In this document: positions 23,758-31,256 of the stretch, in pieces
How positions within the stretch are numbered: the stretch's first letter is position 1
How the letters are laid out: each line of letters starts with the position of its first letter
NCBI GenBank assembly: GCA_026989505.1
Contig: JALSJF010000007.1
Location: 1 to 34,661, forward strand
Source: Cyclobacteriaceae bacterium
GTDB lineage: Bacteria; Bacteroidota; Bacteroidia; Cytophagales; Cyclobacteriaceae
Direction of reading: 5' to 3'
Length of the DNA: 34,661 nucleotides
Notes under the pieces: generated by a model
Seen by the model: the letters and a program-made list of their open reading frames with translations, nothing else
Database searches by the model: none
Told to the model about the DNA's origin: nothing
Program-made: the position numbers and the translations under genes

Positions 23758-24735
23758 TTACCCCCCGGCTTTCTTTTTCCTTACGATATCATCAACAATC
23801 AGCCGGGCATGTTCACGGGAATTTTCGATAAACCACTTATTGGTTTTCAGGCCTCCGCATACTACCCCGGCCAGGTAAACATTGGGGCTGCTTGCTTCAT
23901 TGGTTTCCTGGTTATATACCGGGGTGTGGAATTCATCCTCCTGAAATTCAACCCCCAATGATTCCAGAAAAGAAAAATCGGGTTTGTAGCCGGTCATGGC
24001 CAGGACAAAATCATTGGCCAGCGTAAGGTAGCCCTCAGGGGTGCGTACTTCTACGGTATTTTCGGTAATACGGGTTAGCTCTGAGTTGAAATAGGCCTTG
24101 ATTTCCCCTTCGGCAATGCGGTTTTCAATATCAGGCTTCACCCAGTATTTCACGGTCTCGCGGATTTCGTCCTCACGGATGACCATAGTTACTTCGGCCC
24201 CCTTGCGGTAAGTTTCCAGGGCCACGTCAACAGCCGAGTTGGCGGCCCCTACCACAACGATCTGCTGGCCAAAATAAGGGTGGGGCTCATCATAATAGTG
24301 TTTTACCTTGGGCAGGCCCTCGCCTTCGATACCCAAAAGGTACGGGTAGTCATAAAAGCCGGTAGCCATAATGATATGCCTGGCCCGGTAAGTGTTCTTG
24401 ACTGTTTTAACAGTAAACAGATCATCCTGGCGAATGATTTTATTCACCTTCTCATAAAGTTTTAGCTGTAAACCCCATGCCGTGGCTACCCTGCGGTAGT
24501 ACTCCAGTGCTTCGAAACGGTTGGGTTTGGCCTGGTGCGAGATAAACGGCACATCACCGATTTCCAGTTTTTCCGAAGTAGAGAAAAAAGTCATGCCCCT
24601 GGGGTAGTTATAGATGGAGTTTACCAAACAGCCCTTGTCGATGATCAGGTAGGATAACCCCGCTTTTTTAGCTTCAATGCCACACGCCATGCCAATGGGC
24701 CCGGCCCCGACAATGATAATATCAAATGGTTCCAT
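23758..24735 (-). CDS. ypdA: YpdA-family bacillithiol-disulfide reductase-like flavoprotein
   Basis: A 325-aa FAD- and NADPH-binding oxidoreductase of the YpdA/Bdr group, which in Firmicutes reduces oxidised bacillithiol. The FAD site GAGPIGMACG is at residues 10-19. The YpdA-specific block NYPRGMTFFSTSEKLEIGDVPF follows, and a second Rossmann motif VVVGAANSAVDVAL binds NADPH. No CxxC redox pair is present, as expected for YpdA rather than thioredoxin reductase. The longer frame to 24762 adds nine unlikely residues, so the ATG at 24735 is preferred. A TACTTTTG element sits only 4 bp before it (24740-24747). No bacillithiol synthesis genes (bshA, bshB, bshC) are in the window, so the thiol substrate is inferred. 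Confidence 0.85.
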   Translation of the reverse strand: MEPFDIIIVGAGPIGMACGIEAKKAGLSYLIIDKGCLVNSIYNYPRGMTFFSTSEKLEIGDVPFISHQAKPNRFEALEYYRRVATAWGLQLKLYEKVNKIIRQDDLFTVKTVKNTYRARHIIMATGFYDYPYLLGIEGEGLPKVKHYYDEPHPYFGQQIVVVGAANSAVDVALETYRKGAEVTMVIREDEIRETVKYWVKPDIENRIAEGEIKAYFNSELTRITENTVEVRTPEGYLTLANDFVLAMTGYKPDFSFLESLGVEFQEDEFHTPVYNQETNEASSPNVYLAGVVCGGLKTNKWFIENSREHARLIVDDIVRKKKAGG

Positions 24736-24826
24736 AACACAAAAGTAAACCGAAACCGGCAATCCCGGCCGGCTACTTACGGGCTAAATTGTTGCGGTTT
24801 TGCCGGAACTGCCGTATTTTTCTCAG

Positions 24827-25564
24827 ATGAATTACCGTTTTTTTGCCACCACCCTCAATCACAACGAAAAAGAAAAGAGTAAAGACTACCGCAATGTGGT
24901 TATTATGCAGGCGGTAATTATTATAGCCGGCCTGGCCCTAACCCCCTTTGCCGACTTTGCCAACCCGCAGGCCAAAGACAAGCTGATTATTACCCTCTTT
25001 TCCGGTTTTGGGGCCGTATATTCTTTTTTACTGTGGGATTTACTGAAAAGCTTTACCCGCAGCAGGGTGCTGGTACGGTTAGTATTGGCGGTACTGGTTT
25101 TTATTACCGTGCTCGGCTTGCTGGGGGAGTTTCCGTACTATAAAATTCTGCAGATAGACAACCGCAGAGGCTATTTGCTGTTGATTCATGGCCTGCTGTT
25201 TCCCGTAGAAATACTCATTATCGGCTATGCAATCCGCGATCTGTTTGCCGGGCGGCAATTCACCGCCAGCCGGTTATGGGGTGCTGCCTGCGTATATCTG
25301 ATGATCGGCATCACCTTTGGCAGCCTGTATGACCTGCTCAATATTCTGCAACCGGGCGCTTTTGGTGTTGAACTGCACCTGGGCCTGGCCAGCTATGCCG
25401 AAAGTATTTATTATAGTTTCAATATCCTGGGCGGTTTGGATACCGCCTACCCCAATACCTCCCGGCTGGTGCGTAACCTTGGCGTTATCGAGGCTGTGTG
25501 GGCCAACCTGTATGCTATCCTGATTATCGGCAAACTGTTAAGCCTGCCCCCCGGCAAGGAATAA
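24827..25564 (+). CDS. Membrane protein related to two-helix K+ channels, degenerate pore
   Basis: A 245-aa integral membrane protein with about six hydrophobic segments (for example VVIMQAVIIIAGLAL, LVRLVLAVLVFITVLGLL and WGAACVYLMIGITFGSLYDLL). The C-terminal segment SYAESIYYSFNILGGLDTAYP...LGVIEAVWANLYAILIIGKLL has the layout of an Ion_trans_2 pore: pore helix, filter, then inner helix with EA...LY...ILI. The selectivity filter is not T-V-G-Y-G but LGGLDTAYP, so K+ selectivity is doubtful. The ATG at 24827 is chosen; the frame also runs to a TTG at 24800, which adds nine residues. It is divergent from ypdA and followed by a strong terminator. The channel relationship is judged by pattern alone. 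Confidence 0.6.
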   Translation: MNYRFFATTLNHNEKEKSKDYRNVVIMQAVIIIAGLALTPFADFANPQAKDKLIITLFSGFGAVYSFLLWDLLKSFTRSRVLVRLVLAVLVFITVLGLLGEFPYYKILQIDNRRGYLLLIHGLLFPVEILIIGYAIRDLFAGRQFTASRLWGAACVYLMIGITFGSLYDLLNILQPGAFGVELHLGLASYAESIYYSFNILGGLDTAYPNTSRLVRNLGVIEAVWANLYAILIIGKLLSLPPGKE

Positions 25565-25582
25565 ACGGTAAAGGGCATATAA

Positions 25583-25620
25583 AAAATCAGGGCTCCTGCG
25601 GGACAGGAACCCTCGATTTT
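25583..25620 (+). terminator. Intrinsic terminator after the channel-like gene
   Basis: A long hairpin: AAAATC pairs with GATTTT, AGGG with CCCT and TCCTG with CAGGA, with one mismatch, one bulged C and a CGGGA loop. It begins 18 bp after the stop codon. The symmetrical A and T flanks would let it work on either strand. Confidence 0.7.
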
Positions 25621-25670
25621 AACCTAACCTTAACCTAATTATGAAAGTACTAATTCGTACACCCTTATAA
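25619..25670 (+). other. Leader-like element: direct repeat and 9-codon mini-ORF
   Basis: TTAACCTAA occurs twice with an 11-bp period (25619-25627 and 25630-25638). It is followed directly by an ATG with a 9-codon frame (MKVLIRTPL, 25641-25670). The arrangement resembles the leader of a Bacteroidota exported-protein gene cut short, or an attenuator-type leader peptide. No codon bias argues for regulation by one amino acid. The rest of the spacer up to the patatin gene (25671-25863) is very AT-rich, with two long T runs, and I see no further gene in it. Confidence 0.35.
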
Positions 25671-25863
25671 ACGAAACAGGGATATAAATAGTTTAAATTT
25701 TTTTTATTTTTTTTTATTTTTTTAGCCAAAACATCCATAATTTGCTTTCTATGCTGTCTATGCCTGATTTTATTTTAGAATTCTTCTTAATAAAGCCTTA
25801 CCCTTATGGCTTATACGGTAAATTAGCCTATCTTCATACTTAATTAAAAACCCAACAAATTCT

Positions 25864-26862
25864 ATGGCAAGAAAGAAGATTATCCTTTCTATTGATGGCG
25901 GTGGTATCCGGGGCATTGTACCCGGGCAAATACTCATTCATATTGAGCGTTTGCTGAAAGAAATCTACGATGAACCTACCTATCGAATTGCCGACCATTT
26001 TGATATGGTAGCCGGCACCAGCACCGGGGGGCTGCTGGCCTGTGCTTACCTGCTGGGTGAGTATGACCGGCCGAAGTTCACGGCCGAAGAAGTGGTGGAT
26101 ATTTATTTTGAGCGGGGCGATGATATTTTCAACATCCCGTTGTTTCACCGCATACGTACGGCAGGCGGGATGCTCGATGAAAAGTACCCGGCTACGGGCC
26201 TGGAAGAAACCCTGGCAGATTATTTTGGTGAGGCTAAATTGTCTGACCTGCTCAAACCCTCATTAATTACAGCCTATGATATCAAGCGCAGGAAGGCCCA
26301 TTTTTTTACCCAGCACGATGCCGACAAGCCCGGCCGTAATTTTTACCTGCGGGATGTAGCCCGTGCCACTACTGCGGCCCCCACCTTTTTTGAGGTGGCC
26401 AAAATAAAAGCCGATGACCATAAATATTACCCGCTGATAGATGGCGGAATCTTTGCCAATAACCCGGCCCTGTGTGCCTATGCCGAAATGCGCAATAAGT
26501 TCAGTACCGATGAACTGAAAATTATGGCTTCGGATATTTTGTTGTTATCTATAGGCACCGGCTTTGCCAAGGTCTCGTATTCCTATGACGAGGCCAAAGA
26601 CTGGGGCCTGGCCGCCTGGGCCAAGCCGGCCATTGATATGATGATGGATGGCGTGGCCGATACGGTTGACTACCAACTTAAACAAATATTTGAAGCTGCG
26701 GGCGCCAGCAAACAATACTTGCGGATTAACGGGGCGCTACCCCGCGACATTGACCCCAATATGGATAATGTAGAACCACAAAACCTGCAGGCCCTGAAGC
26801 GTTTTGGCGATGACCTCTATCATGAGTACCAGCAGGAGATCCTGGCCTTTTTGAAAATGTAA
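25864..26862 (+). CDS. Patatin-like phospholipase
   Basis: A 332-aa lipid acyl hydrolase with the patatin Ser-Asp dyad. The oxyanion-hole motif DGGGIRG is at residues 11-17, the nucleophile elbow GTSTGG at 51-56 (S53) and the catalytic Asp in the DGGIFANNP motif at about D193. There is no signal peptide or lipobox, so it acts inside the cell or at the inner face of the membrane. CapV-type CBASS effectors share this fold, but no nucleotidyltransferase, ubiquitin-like or other defence gene lies nearby, so a housekeeping lipase role is more likely. The upstream region is AT-rich without a clean promoter match. It converges on the outer-membrane protein gene with a 3-bp gap. Confidence 0.92.
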   Translation: MARKKIILSIDGGGIRGIVPGQILIHIERLLKEIYDEPTYRIADHFDMVAGTSTGGLLACAYLLGEYDRPKFTAEEVVDIYFERGDDIFNIPLFHRIRTAGGMLDEKYPATGLEETLADYFGEAKLSDLLKPSLITAYDIKRRKAHFFTQHDADKPGRNFYLRDVARATTAAPTFFEVAKIKADDHKYYPLIDGGIFANNPALCAYAEMRNKFSTDELKIMASDILLLSIGTGFAKVSYSYDEAKDWGLAAWAKPAIDMMMDGVADTVDYQLKQIFEAAGASKQYLRINGALPRDIDPNMDNVEPQNLQALKRFGDDLYHEYQQEILAFLKM

Positions 26863-26865
26863 AGC

Positions 26866-27768
26866 TTACTTTTTCTGGAAAGGCACGGTTAGGCCCAGCC
26901 ACGGCATAGCCAGAAAACCATCCATGCCAGGGGCTACGGGAAAGCCCAGGCCGTAATCTATGGCGGTCCTATTGATCATTGACCGGGCACCAAAAATCAT
27001 AAAGCCACCAACCACGCCATCTACGGCAACAAAATAGTTCTCGGTCATTAAATAAGACTTACGGCTAACCCGCAACAGGCCACCGATATTGATAACCGGG
27101 GCCGAAGCAAAGTTGCCACCGGCAAAGGCATATCCCAGGCCTATCGAAACATTCTTGTCGTGCGGGCCAAAGGTAACCGAGGCAAAGGTAATGCCGAAAG
27201 GGGCCCCCTCTACGCCTATCACATAACCTACCAGCGCCCCCACCCCGAGGTTTATTCTATCTTCTGCCAGGGGGATGGAAAACTTCGGGGTAATCCAGAT
27301 TGGCGTTGGGGCAAAATTAAAAAAGAACAGCGGCACCATGCCCACCCCAATAGAAAACCGGTCGGTAATACCAACACTATACTGATTGTAAAAAACCCAG
27401 ATATTCTGGTAATACGATTCGCCTTTCTTTAAACCATAGCCGTTCGGGGCAAAAAAGTAACGGGCCGATTGCAGGTTGCGGTACCATACATCGCCTTCGG
27501 CAACCTCCGCCCCCACTACCTGCTCTATTTTTACAATAAACTTTTGGTGCAGGGTAATGGTTCCCAGGGCCTCGCTCTGCAGCACAACCTTTTCCTTATC
27601 CATCGAGATAATCTCCCCGATAAACACATTGCCGTCATTGGTCTCTACCCTGTACAGGGTATCGGCCTTTGGGGTGGACTCGGCATTTTGTGCCATCGCC
27701 CCGGCAGCCGCTATCAGAACGAACAAAAAAGCCCACCAAAATTTGATTTTCAGAATGGTTGTTTGCAT
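26866..27768 (-). CDS. Outer-membrane beta-barrel-like hypothetical protein
   Basis: A 300-aa exported protein I do not recognise beyond its class. The signal peptide is residues 1-26, ending GAMAQ. Residues 36-85 form a small beta domain (RVETNDGNVFIGEIISMDKEKVVLQS...GTITLHQKFIVKIEQV) that resembles an SH3/LSm-like barrel and is common before Bacteroidota barrels. Residues 95-300 alternate short amphipathic, Gly- and aromatic-rich strands (FSIGVGMVPLFFF, VSIGLGYAFAGGNF, AIDYGLGFPVAPG), consistent with an 8- to 10-strand outer-membrane barrel. It ends in VPFQKK, without the usual terminal aromatic. Its upstream neighbour on the same strand is DUF6702, across a 75-bp gap. Confidence 0.65.
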   Translation of the reverse strand: MQTTILKIKFWWAFLFVLIAAAGAMAQNAESTPKADTLYRVETNDGNVFIGEIISMDKEKVVLQSEALGTITLHQKFIVKIEQVVGAEVAEGDVWYRNLQSARYFFAPNGYGLKKGESYYQNIWVFYNQYSVGITDRFSIGVGMVPLFFFNFAPTPIWITPKFSIPLAEDRINLGVGALVGYVIGVEGAPFGITFASVTFGPHDKNVSIGLGYAFAGGNFASAPVINIGGLLRVSRKSYLMTENYFVAVDGVVGGFMIFGARSMINRTAIDYGLGFPVAPGMDGFLAMPWLGLTVPFQKK

Positions 27769-27843
27769 AAAAAGCAGATTGGTCAGCCAAATATATAAAA
27801 TTATTCCGGTAATAATTCTACTTTGCCCGGCCTTACTTGCGGT

Positions 27844-28335
27844 TTACTCCCGCATAGGAAATATCACCGCCTTCCGGTCGTTGTCGAGTTTGGTGCTACG
27901 CTCGTAATCACCGTATTTATAATGGATAATATTGGCCTGGTCGGCAAAAATTTCAAGAAAAACAGTGCTGCTTACCTGCAATGCTTTAAACTTTTTCACC
28001 CCCTGGTATTCAATATAACACCACATACCGTCTTCTTCCACTTCATTGCCGATATACACCCGTTTCCGCTCCTTTCCATCAACGGTAATGTGTAGATTCT
28101 CGAAAAGATAGGCCTGAATTAACGAGTCGCGGTAGGTGGCTGTAGCCTTGTTGCTAATATCCAAGTTAACACCAAACCGTTTATTTAGGGCCTGCTCCAG
28201 GTCATCCAAAAATACCCGCTGCGCTACCTGCAAGGTTTTCTGCCGGTCTTTGTAGGCTATATCGCACACACTTACATGAAAAGGGTGCCGGGATGGAATT
28301 GCCAGGTAAAAAACAACGAATAAAAAGTTTATCAT
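27844..28335 (-). CDS. DUF6702-like exported protein
   Basis: A 163-aa protein with a short hydrophobic N-terminus (INFLFVVFYLAI), likely a signal peptide. The following HPFHVSVCDIAYKDRQKTLQVAQRVFLDDLEQALNK block is the pattern I associate with DUF6702, a Bacteroidota family often found next to HupE/UreJ and M1 peptidase genes. Its function is unknown. It is divergent from the HupE-like gene across 85 bp, and that neighbourhood supports the assignment. Middle strands such as AYLFENLHITVDGKERKRVYIG suggest a small beta-rich fold. No catalytic motif stands out. Confidence 0.6.
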   Translation of the reverse strand: MINFLFVVFYLAIPSRHPFHVSVCDIAYKDRQKTLQVAQRVFLDDLEQALNKRFGVNLDISNKATATYRDSLIQAYLFENLHITVDGKERKRVYIGNEVEEDGMWCYIEYQGVKKFKALQVSSTVFLEIFADQANIIHYKYGDYERSTKLDNDRKAVIFPMRE

Positions 28336-28420
28336 TGGCTTCGTTTAATGCATTATACAAACGGTTTATAAGTCCTCAAAATTATGCATTATTATTGCAA
28401 CCGATCGAAAAATTATACTA

Positions 28421-29005
28421 TTGGAAGAGTTTACGTTATTTTTCGGGTTAGGCCTGCGGCATATCCTTGATCTCAGGGGTTCTGACCACATTTTATTTGT
28501 TATTGCCCTCACCGCCCTGTTTACTATCAGCGACTGGAAAAAGGTACTGATATTGGTTACCGCCTTTACCATTGGCCACTCAATCACCCTGGCCCTGGCT
28601 ACCTTGCGGGTAATCAGGTTTAACTCCGACCTGATAGAGTTTTTGATCCCGGTCACCATATTTCTAACGGCCTTTTTTAACCTTTTCCGGCAAAAAGGGG
28701 CCGGCCGGCCCATGAAAGCCCAGGTCAACTATTATTTTGCCATGTTTTTCGGGTTAATCCACGGGCTGGGGTTCTCTAACTATTTGCGCAGCCTGCTGGG
28801 CAAAGACGAAACCATTGTTACCCAATTGCTGGCCTTCAATATCGGCCTCGAAATCGGCCAGATTGTGATTGTGATTTTGTTTTTGCTGGCGGCCATTCTG
28901 GTGGTGGATATTGGCGGGGTAGCCAAACGCGACTGGCGCATGGTGATTTCTTCGGGGGTGGCGGCCATTGCCATCACCATGATGTATGAAACAAAATTTT
29001 GGTAA
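28421..29005 (+). CDS. HupE/UreJ-family membrane protein
   Basis: A 194-aa inner-membrane protein with six or seven helices. It carries the HupE/UreJ signatures: GLRHILDLRGSDHILFVIAL near the start, the TAFTIGHSITLALA segment and HGLGF in the middle. These His and Asp residues are thought to bind metal in nickel or cobalt permeases. In Bacteroidota these genes commonly sit with M1 peptidases rather than hydrogenases or ureases, as here, so the metal role is unproven. The start is TTG at 28421: no ATG is in frame upstream within the spacer, and the residues match the family N-terminus. The M1 gene follows 17 bp later, likely in one operon. Confidence 0.82.
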   Translation: MEEFTLFFGLGLRHILDLRGSDHILFVIALTALFTISDWKKVLILVTAFTIGHSITLALATLRVIRFNSDLIEFLIPVTIFLTAFFNLFRQKGAGRPMKAQVNYYFAMFFGLIHGLGFSNYLRSLLGKDETIVTQLLAFNIGLEIGQIVIVILFLLAAILVVDIGGVAKRDWRMVISSGVAAIAITMMYETKFW

Positions 29006-29022
29006 AAAATAAATTCAGCATA

Positions 29023-31242
29023 ATGAAAAACGTAATTTCCCTCTTGTCACTTATCCTTGTCTCCTTTGCCGCCATGGCCCAAAACTGGCAGGGCAAGTTT
29101 GAACAACTGGGCCCCGACCTGCCCACACCCAATGAATACCGCAGCGCCTCGGGCGCCCCCGGCCCGGCCTACTGGCAGCAAAGAGCCGACTACGTGATTG
29201 CCGTAGAACTTGATGATGTTAACCGGAAAATTACCGGCTCCGAGACCATCACCTACACCAACAACTCGCCCGACCCGCTTACCTACCTGTGGGTACAGTT
29301 AGACCAGAACATGCGGGCCCGGGATTCCAACAGCCCGAAAGTGAGGGGCAGTGCCATCAAAGAGAATGAAATCTCCACCAAGAACTTTCAACGGCTTACC
29401 GGGGTAGAAGATTATGACGGTGGTTTTAAAATAAGTGCCGTAACCGACACCCATGGCAACCCCCTGCCCTATACCATCAACAAAACCATGATGCGGGTGG
29501 ATATCCCCGTAACCATGAAAACCGGGGATACGTACGCTTTTTCTATTAAATGGTCGTATAATATCAACGACAGGATGCAGCTTGGCGGGCGCAGCGGTTA
29601 TGAGTTTTTCCCTGCCGATGGCAATGCCCTGTACACCATCGCCCAGTTTTACCCGCGCATGGCGGTGTATAACGATGTTAACGGCTGGCAAAACAAGCAG
29701 TTTCTGGGCCGCGGTGAGTTTACCCTTACCTTCGGTGATTTTGATGTGCACATCACCGTGCCGGCCGACCACGTGGTAGGCGCCACCGGCTGGCTGCAAA
29801 ACCCCAAAGAAGTGCTTACCCGGGAGCAGATAAAGCGCTTTGAGCAGGCCAAAACTACGTTTGATAAACCGGTAATTATTGTGAGCCAGGCAGAAGCCAT
29901 AGAACGTGAGCAAAACCCGGTTACCAACAAAACCAAAACCTGGCATTTTACCGCCAGCAACGTCCGCGATTTTGCCTTTGCCTCTTCACGCAAGTTTATC
30001 TGGGATGCCATGGCGGTAAAAATTGGCGACAACACCCCGCTGGCCATGTCGTTTTACCCTAAAGAAGGCAACCCGCTGTGGGAGCAGGAATCAACCCGGG
30101 CGGTGGCCATTACCCTCGAAAGCTACTCCAAGCGCACCATCAACTACCCCTATCCGGTAGCCATTTCGGTACATTCGGCCAGCATCGGTATGGAATACCC
30201 GATGATCTGCTTCAACTTTGGCCGCCCCAACCCCGATGGCACCTACTCTGACGTTACCAAATGGCGCATGATCGGGGTGATTGTACACGAGGTAGGCCAC
30301 AACTTTTTTCCGATGATTATTAATTCTGATGAAAGACAGTGGACCTGGATGGACGAAGGCCTGAATACATTTGTGCAATCGCTTACCCAGCGCGAATATT
30401 ACCCGGACATGCCGGCCCGCAGGGGTACCGCAGCCAGTATTGTGAAGTATATGAAGGGCAACCCCGATTACATCCGCCCGATTATGACCAACTCGGAACA
30501 GATAGTACAGTTTGGCAATAATGCTTATGCCAAACCGGCTGCCGCCCTGAACATCTTACGGGAAACCGTCATGGGGCCGGAACTTTTTGATTACGCTTTT
30601 AAAGAATATGCCCAGCGCTGGGCCTTTAAATCACCCGAGCCGGCTGATTTCTTCCGCACTATGGAAGACGCCTCGGCCGTGGACCTGGACTGGTTCTGGC
30701 GCGGCTGGTTCTATACCACCGATTACGTAGATATAGAACTGGCCAATGTGCGCTGGTTTAAAGTGGCTGCCGATGACAAGTCATTTGAAAACAAAGCCAA
30801 AGCCGGAAAAATCGCCAACCAAAATGTGGATGAGGAAGGCAATAACATTGACTTCTCCGGGGGCTACGAAACCATTCGCCTGACGGATACCGAATCGCGC
30901 CAATACCGGGAATTCATGAACCGCGTGGATGACGAGGCCATCCGCAAGGTTAACGCCAACCGCAACCTTTATGAGCTCACCCTCAAAAACAAAGGCGGTT
31001 TGGTTATGCCGGTAATTATTGAATGGACCTATAAAGACGGCACCAAAGAAATAGAAAAGCTACCGGCTGAAATCTGGCGGATGAACGAAACCCAGGTAAC
31101 CAAGGTGTTTGCCAAAGATAAGGAAGTAGTAAATATCACCATTGACCCCAACCTGGAGACAGCCGATGTGAAAATTGACAATAATTATTTTCCGAAACGG
31201 GAAGTAAAGTCTAAATTTGAAAAATTCAAAGACGGTAATTAG
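29023..31242 (+). CDS. M1 family zinc metallopeptidase, first tandem copy
   Basis: A 739-aa exported peptidase. The signal peptide is residues 1-19, with cleavage around AMA-QN. The zinc site HEVGH is at residues 422-426, with the third ligand E445 exactly 18 residues later (WMDEGLNTF). The substrate-binding GxMEN loop of classical aminopeptidases is changed to I-G-M-E-Y at about 388-392. That keeps the Met-Glu but replaces the final Asn, so peptidase specificity may differ. The C-terminal region (from about 560) is beta-rich. The frame extends to a TTG at 28999, but the ATG at 29023 gives the signal peptide directly. It is followed after 14 bp by a close paralogue, evidently a tandem duplication. 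Confidence 0.93.
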   Translation: MKNVISLLSLILVSFAAMAQNWQGKFEQLGPDLPTPNEYRSASGAPGPAYWQQRADYVIAVELDDVNRKITGSETITYTNNSPDPLTYLWVQLDQNMRARDSNSPKVRGSAIKENEISTKNFQRLTGVEDYDGGFKISAVTDTHGNPLPYTINKTMMRVDIPVTMKTGDTYAFSIKWSYNINDRMQLGGRSGYEFFPADGNALYTIAQFYPRMAVYNDVNGWQNKQFLGRGEFTLTFGDFDVHITVPADHVVGATGWLQNPKEVLTREQIKRFEQAKTTFDKPVIIVSQAEAIEREQNPVTNKTKTWHFTASNVRDFAFASSRKFIWDAMAVKIGDNTPLAMSFYPKEGNPLWEQESTRAVAITLESYSKRTINYPYPVAISVHSASIGMEYPMICFNFGRPNPDGTYSDVTKWRMIGVIVHEVGHNFFPMIINSDERQWTWMDEGLNTFVQSLTQREYYPDMPARRGTAASIVKYMKGNPDYIRPIMTNSEQIVQFGNNAYAKPAAALNILRETVMGPELFDYAFKEYAQRWAFKSPEPADFFRTMEDASAVDLDWFWRGWFYTTDYVDIELANVRWFKVAADDKSFENKAKAGKIANQNVDEEGNNIDFSGGYETIRLTDTESRQYREFMNRVDDEAIRKVNANRNLYELTLKNKGGLVMPVIIEWTYKDGTKEIEKLPAEIWRMNETQVTKVFAKDKEVVNITIDPNLETADVKIDNNYFPKREVKSKFEKFKDGN

Positions 31243-31256
31243 GGAAAAATATTTTT

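Noticed and set aside
25864-26862. Patatin as a CBASS (CapV) defence effector
   Set aside because: No CD-NTase, Cap2/Cap3 or other defence gene lies within the flanking 10 kb. The DGGGIRG and GTSTGG motifs are common to all patatins.
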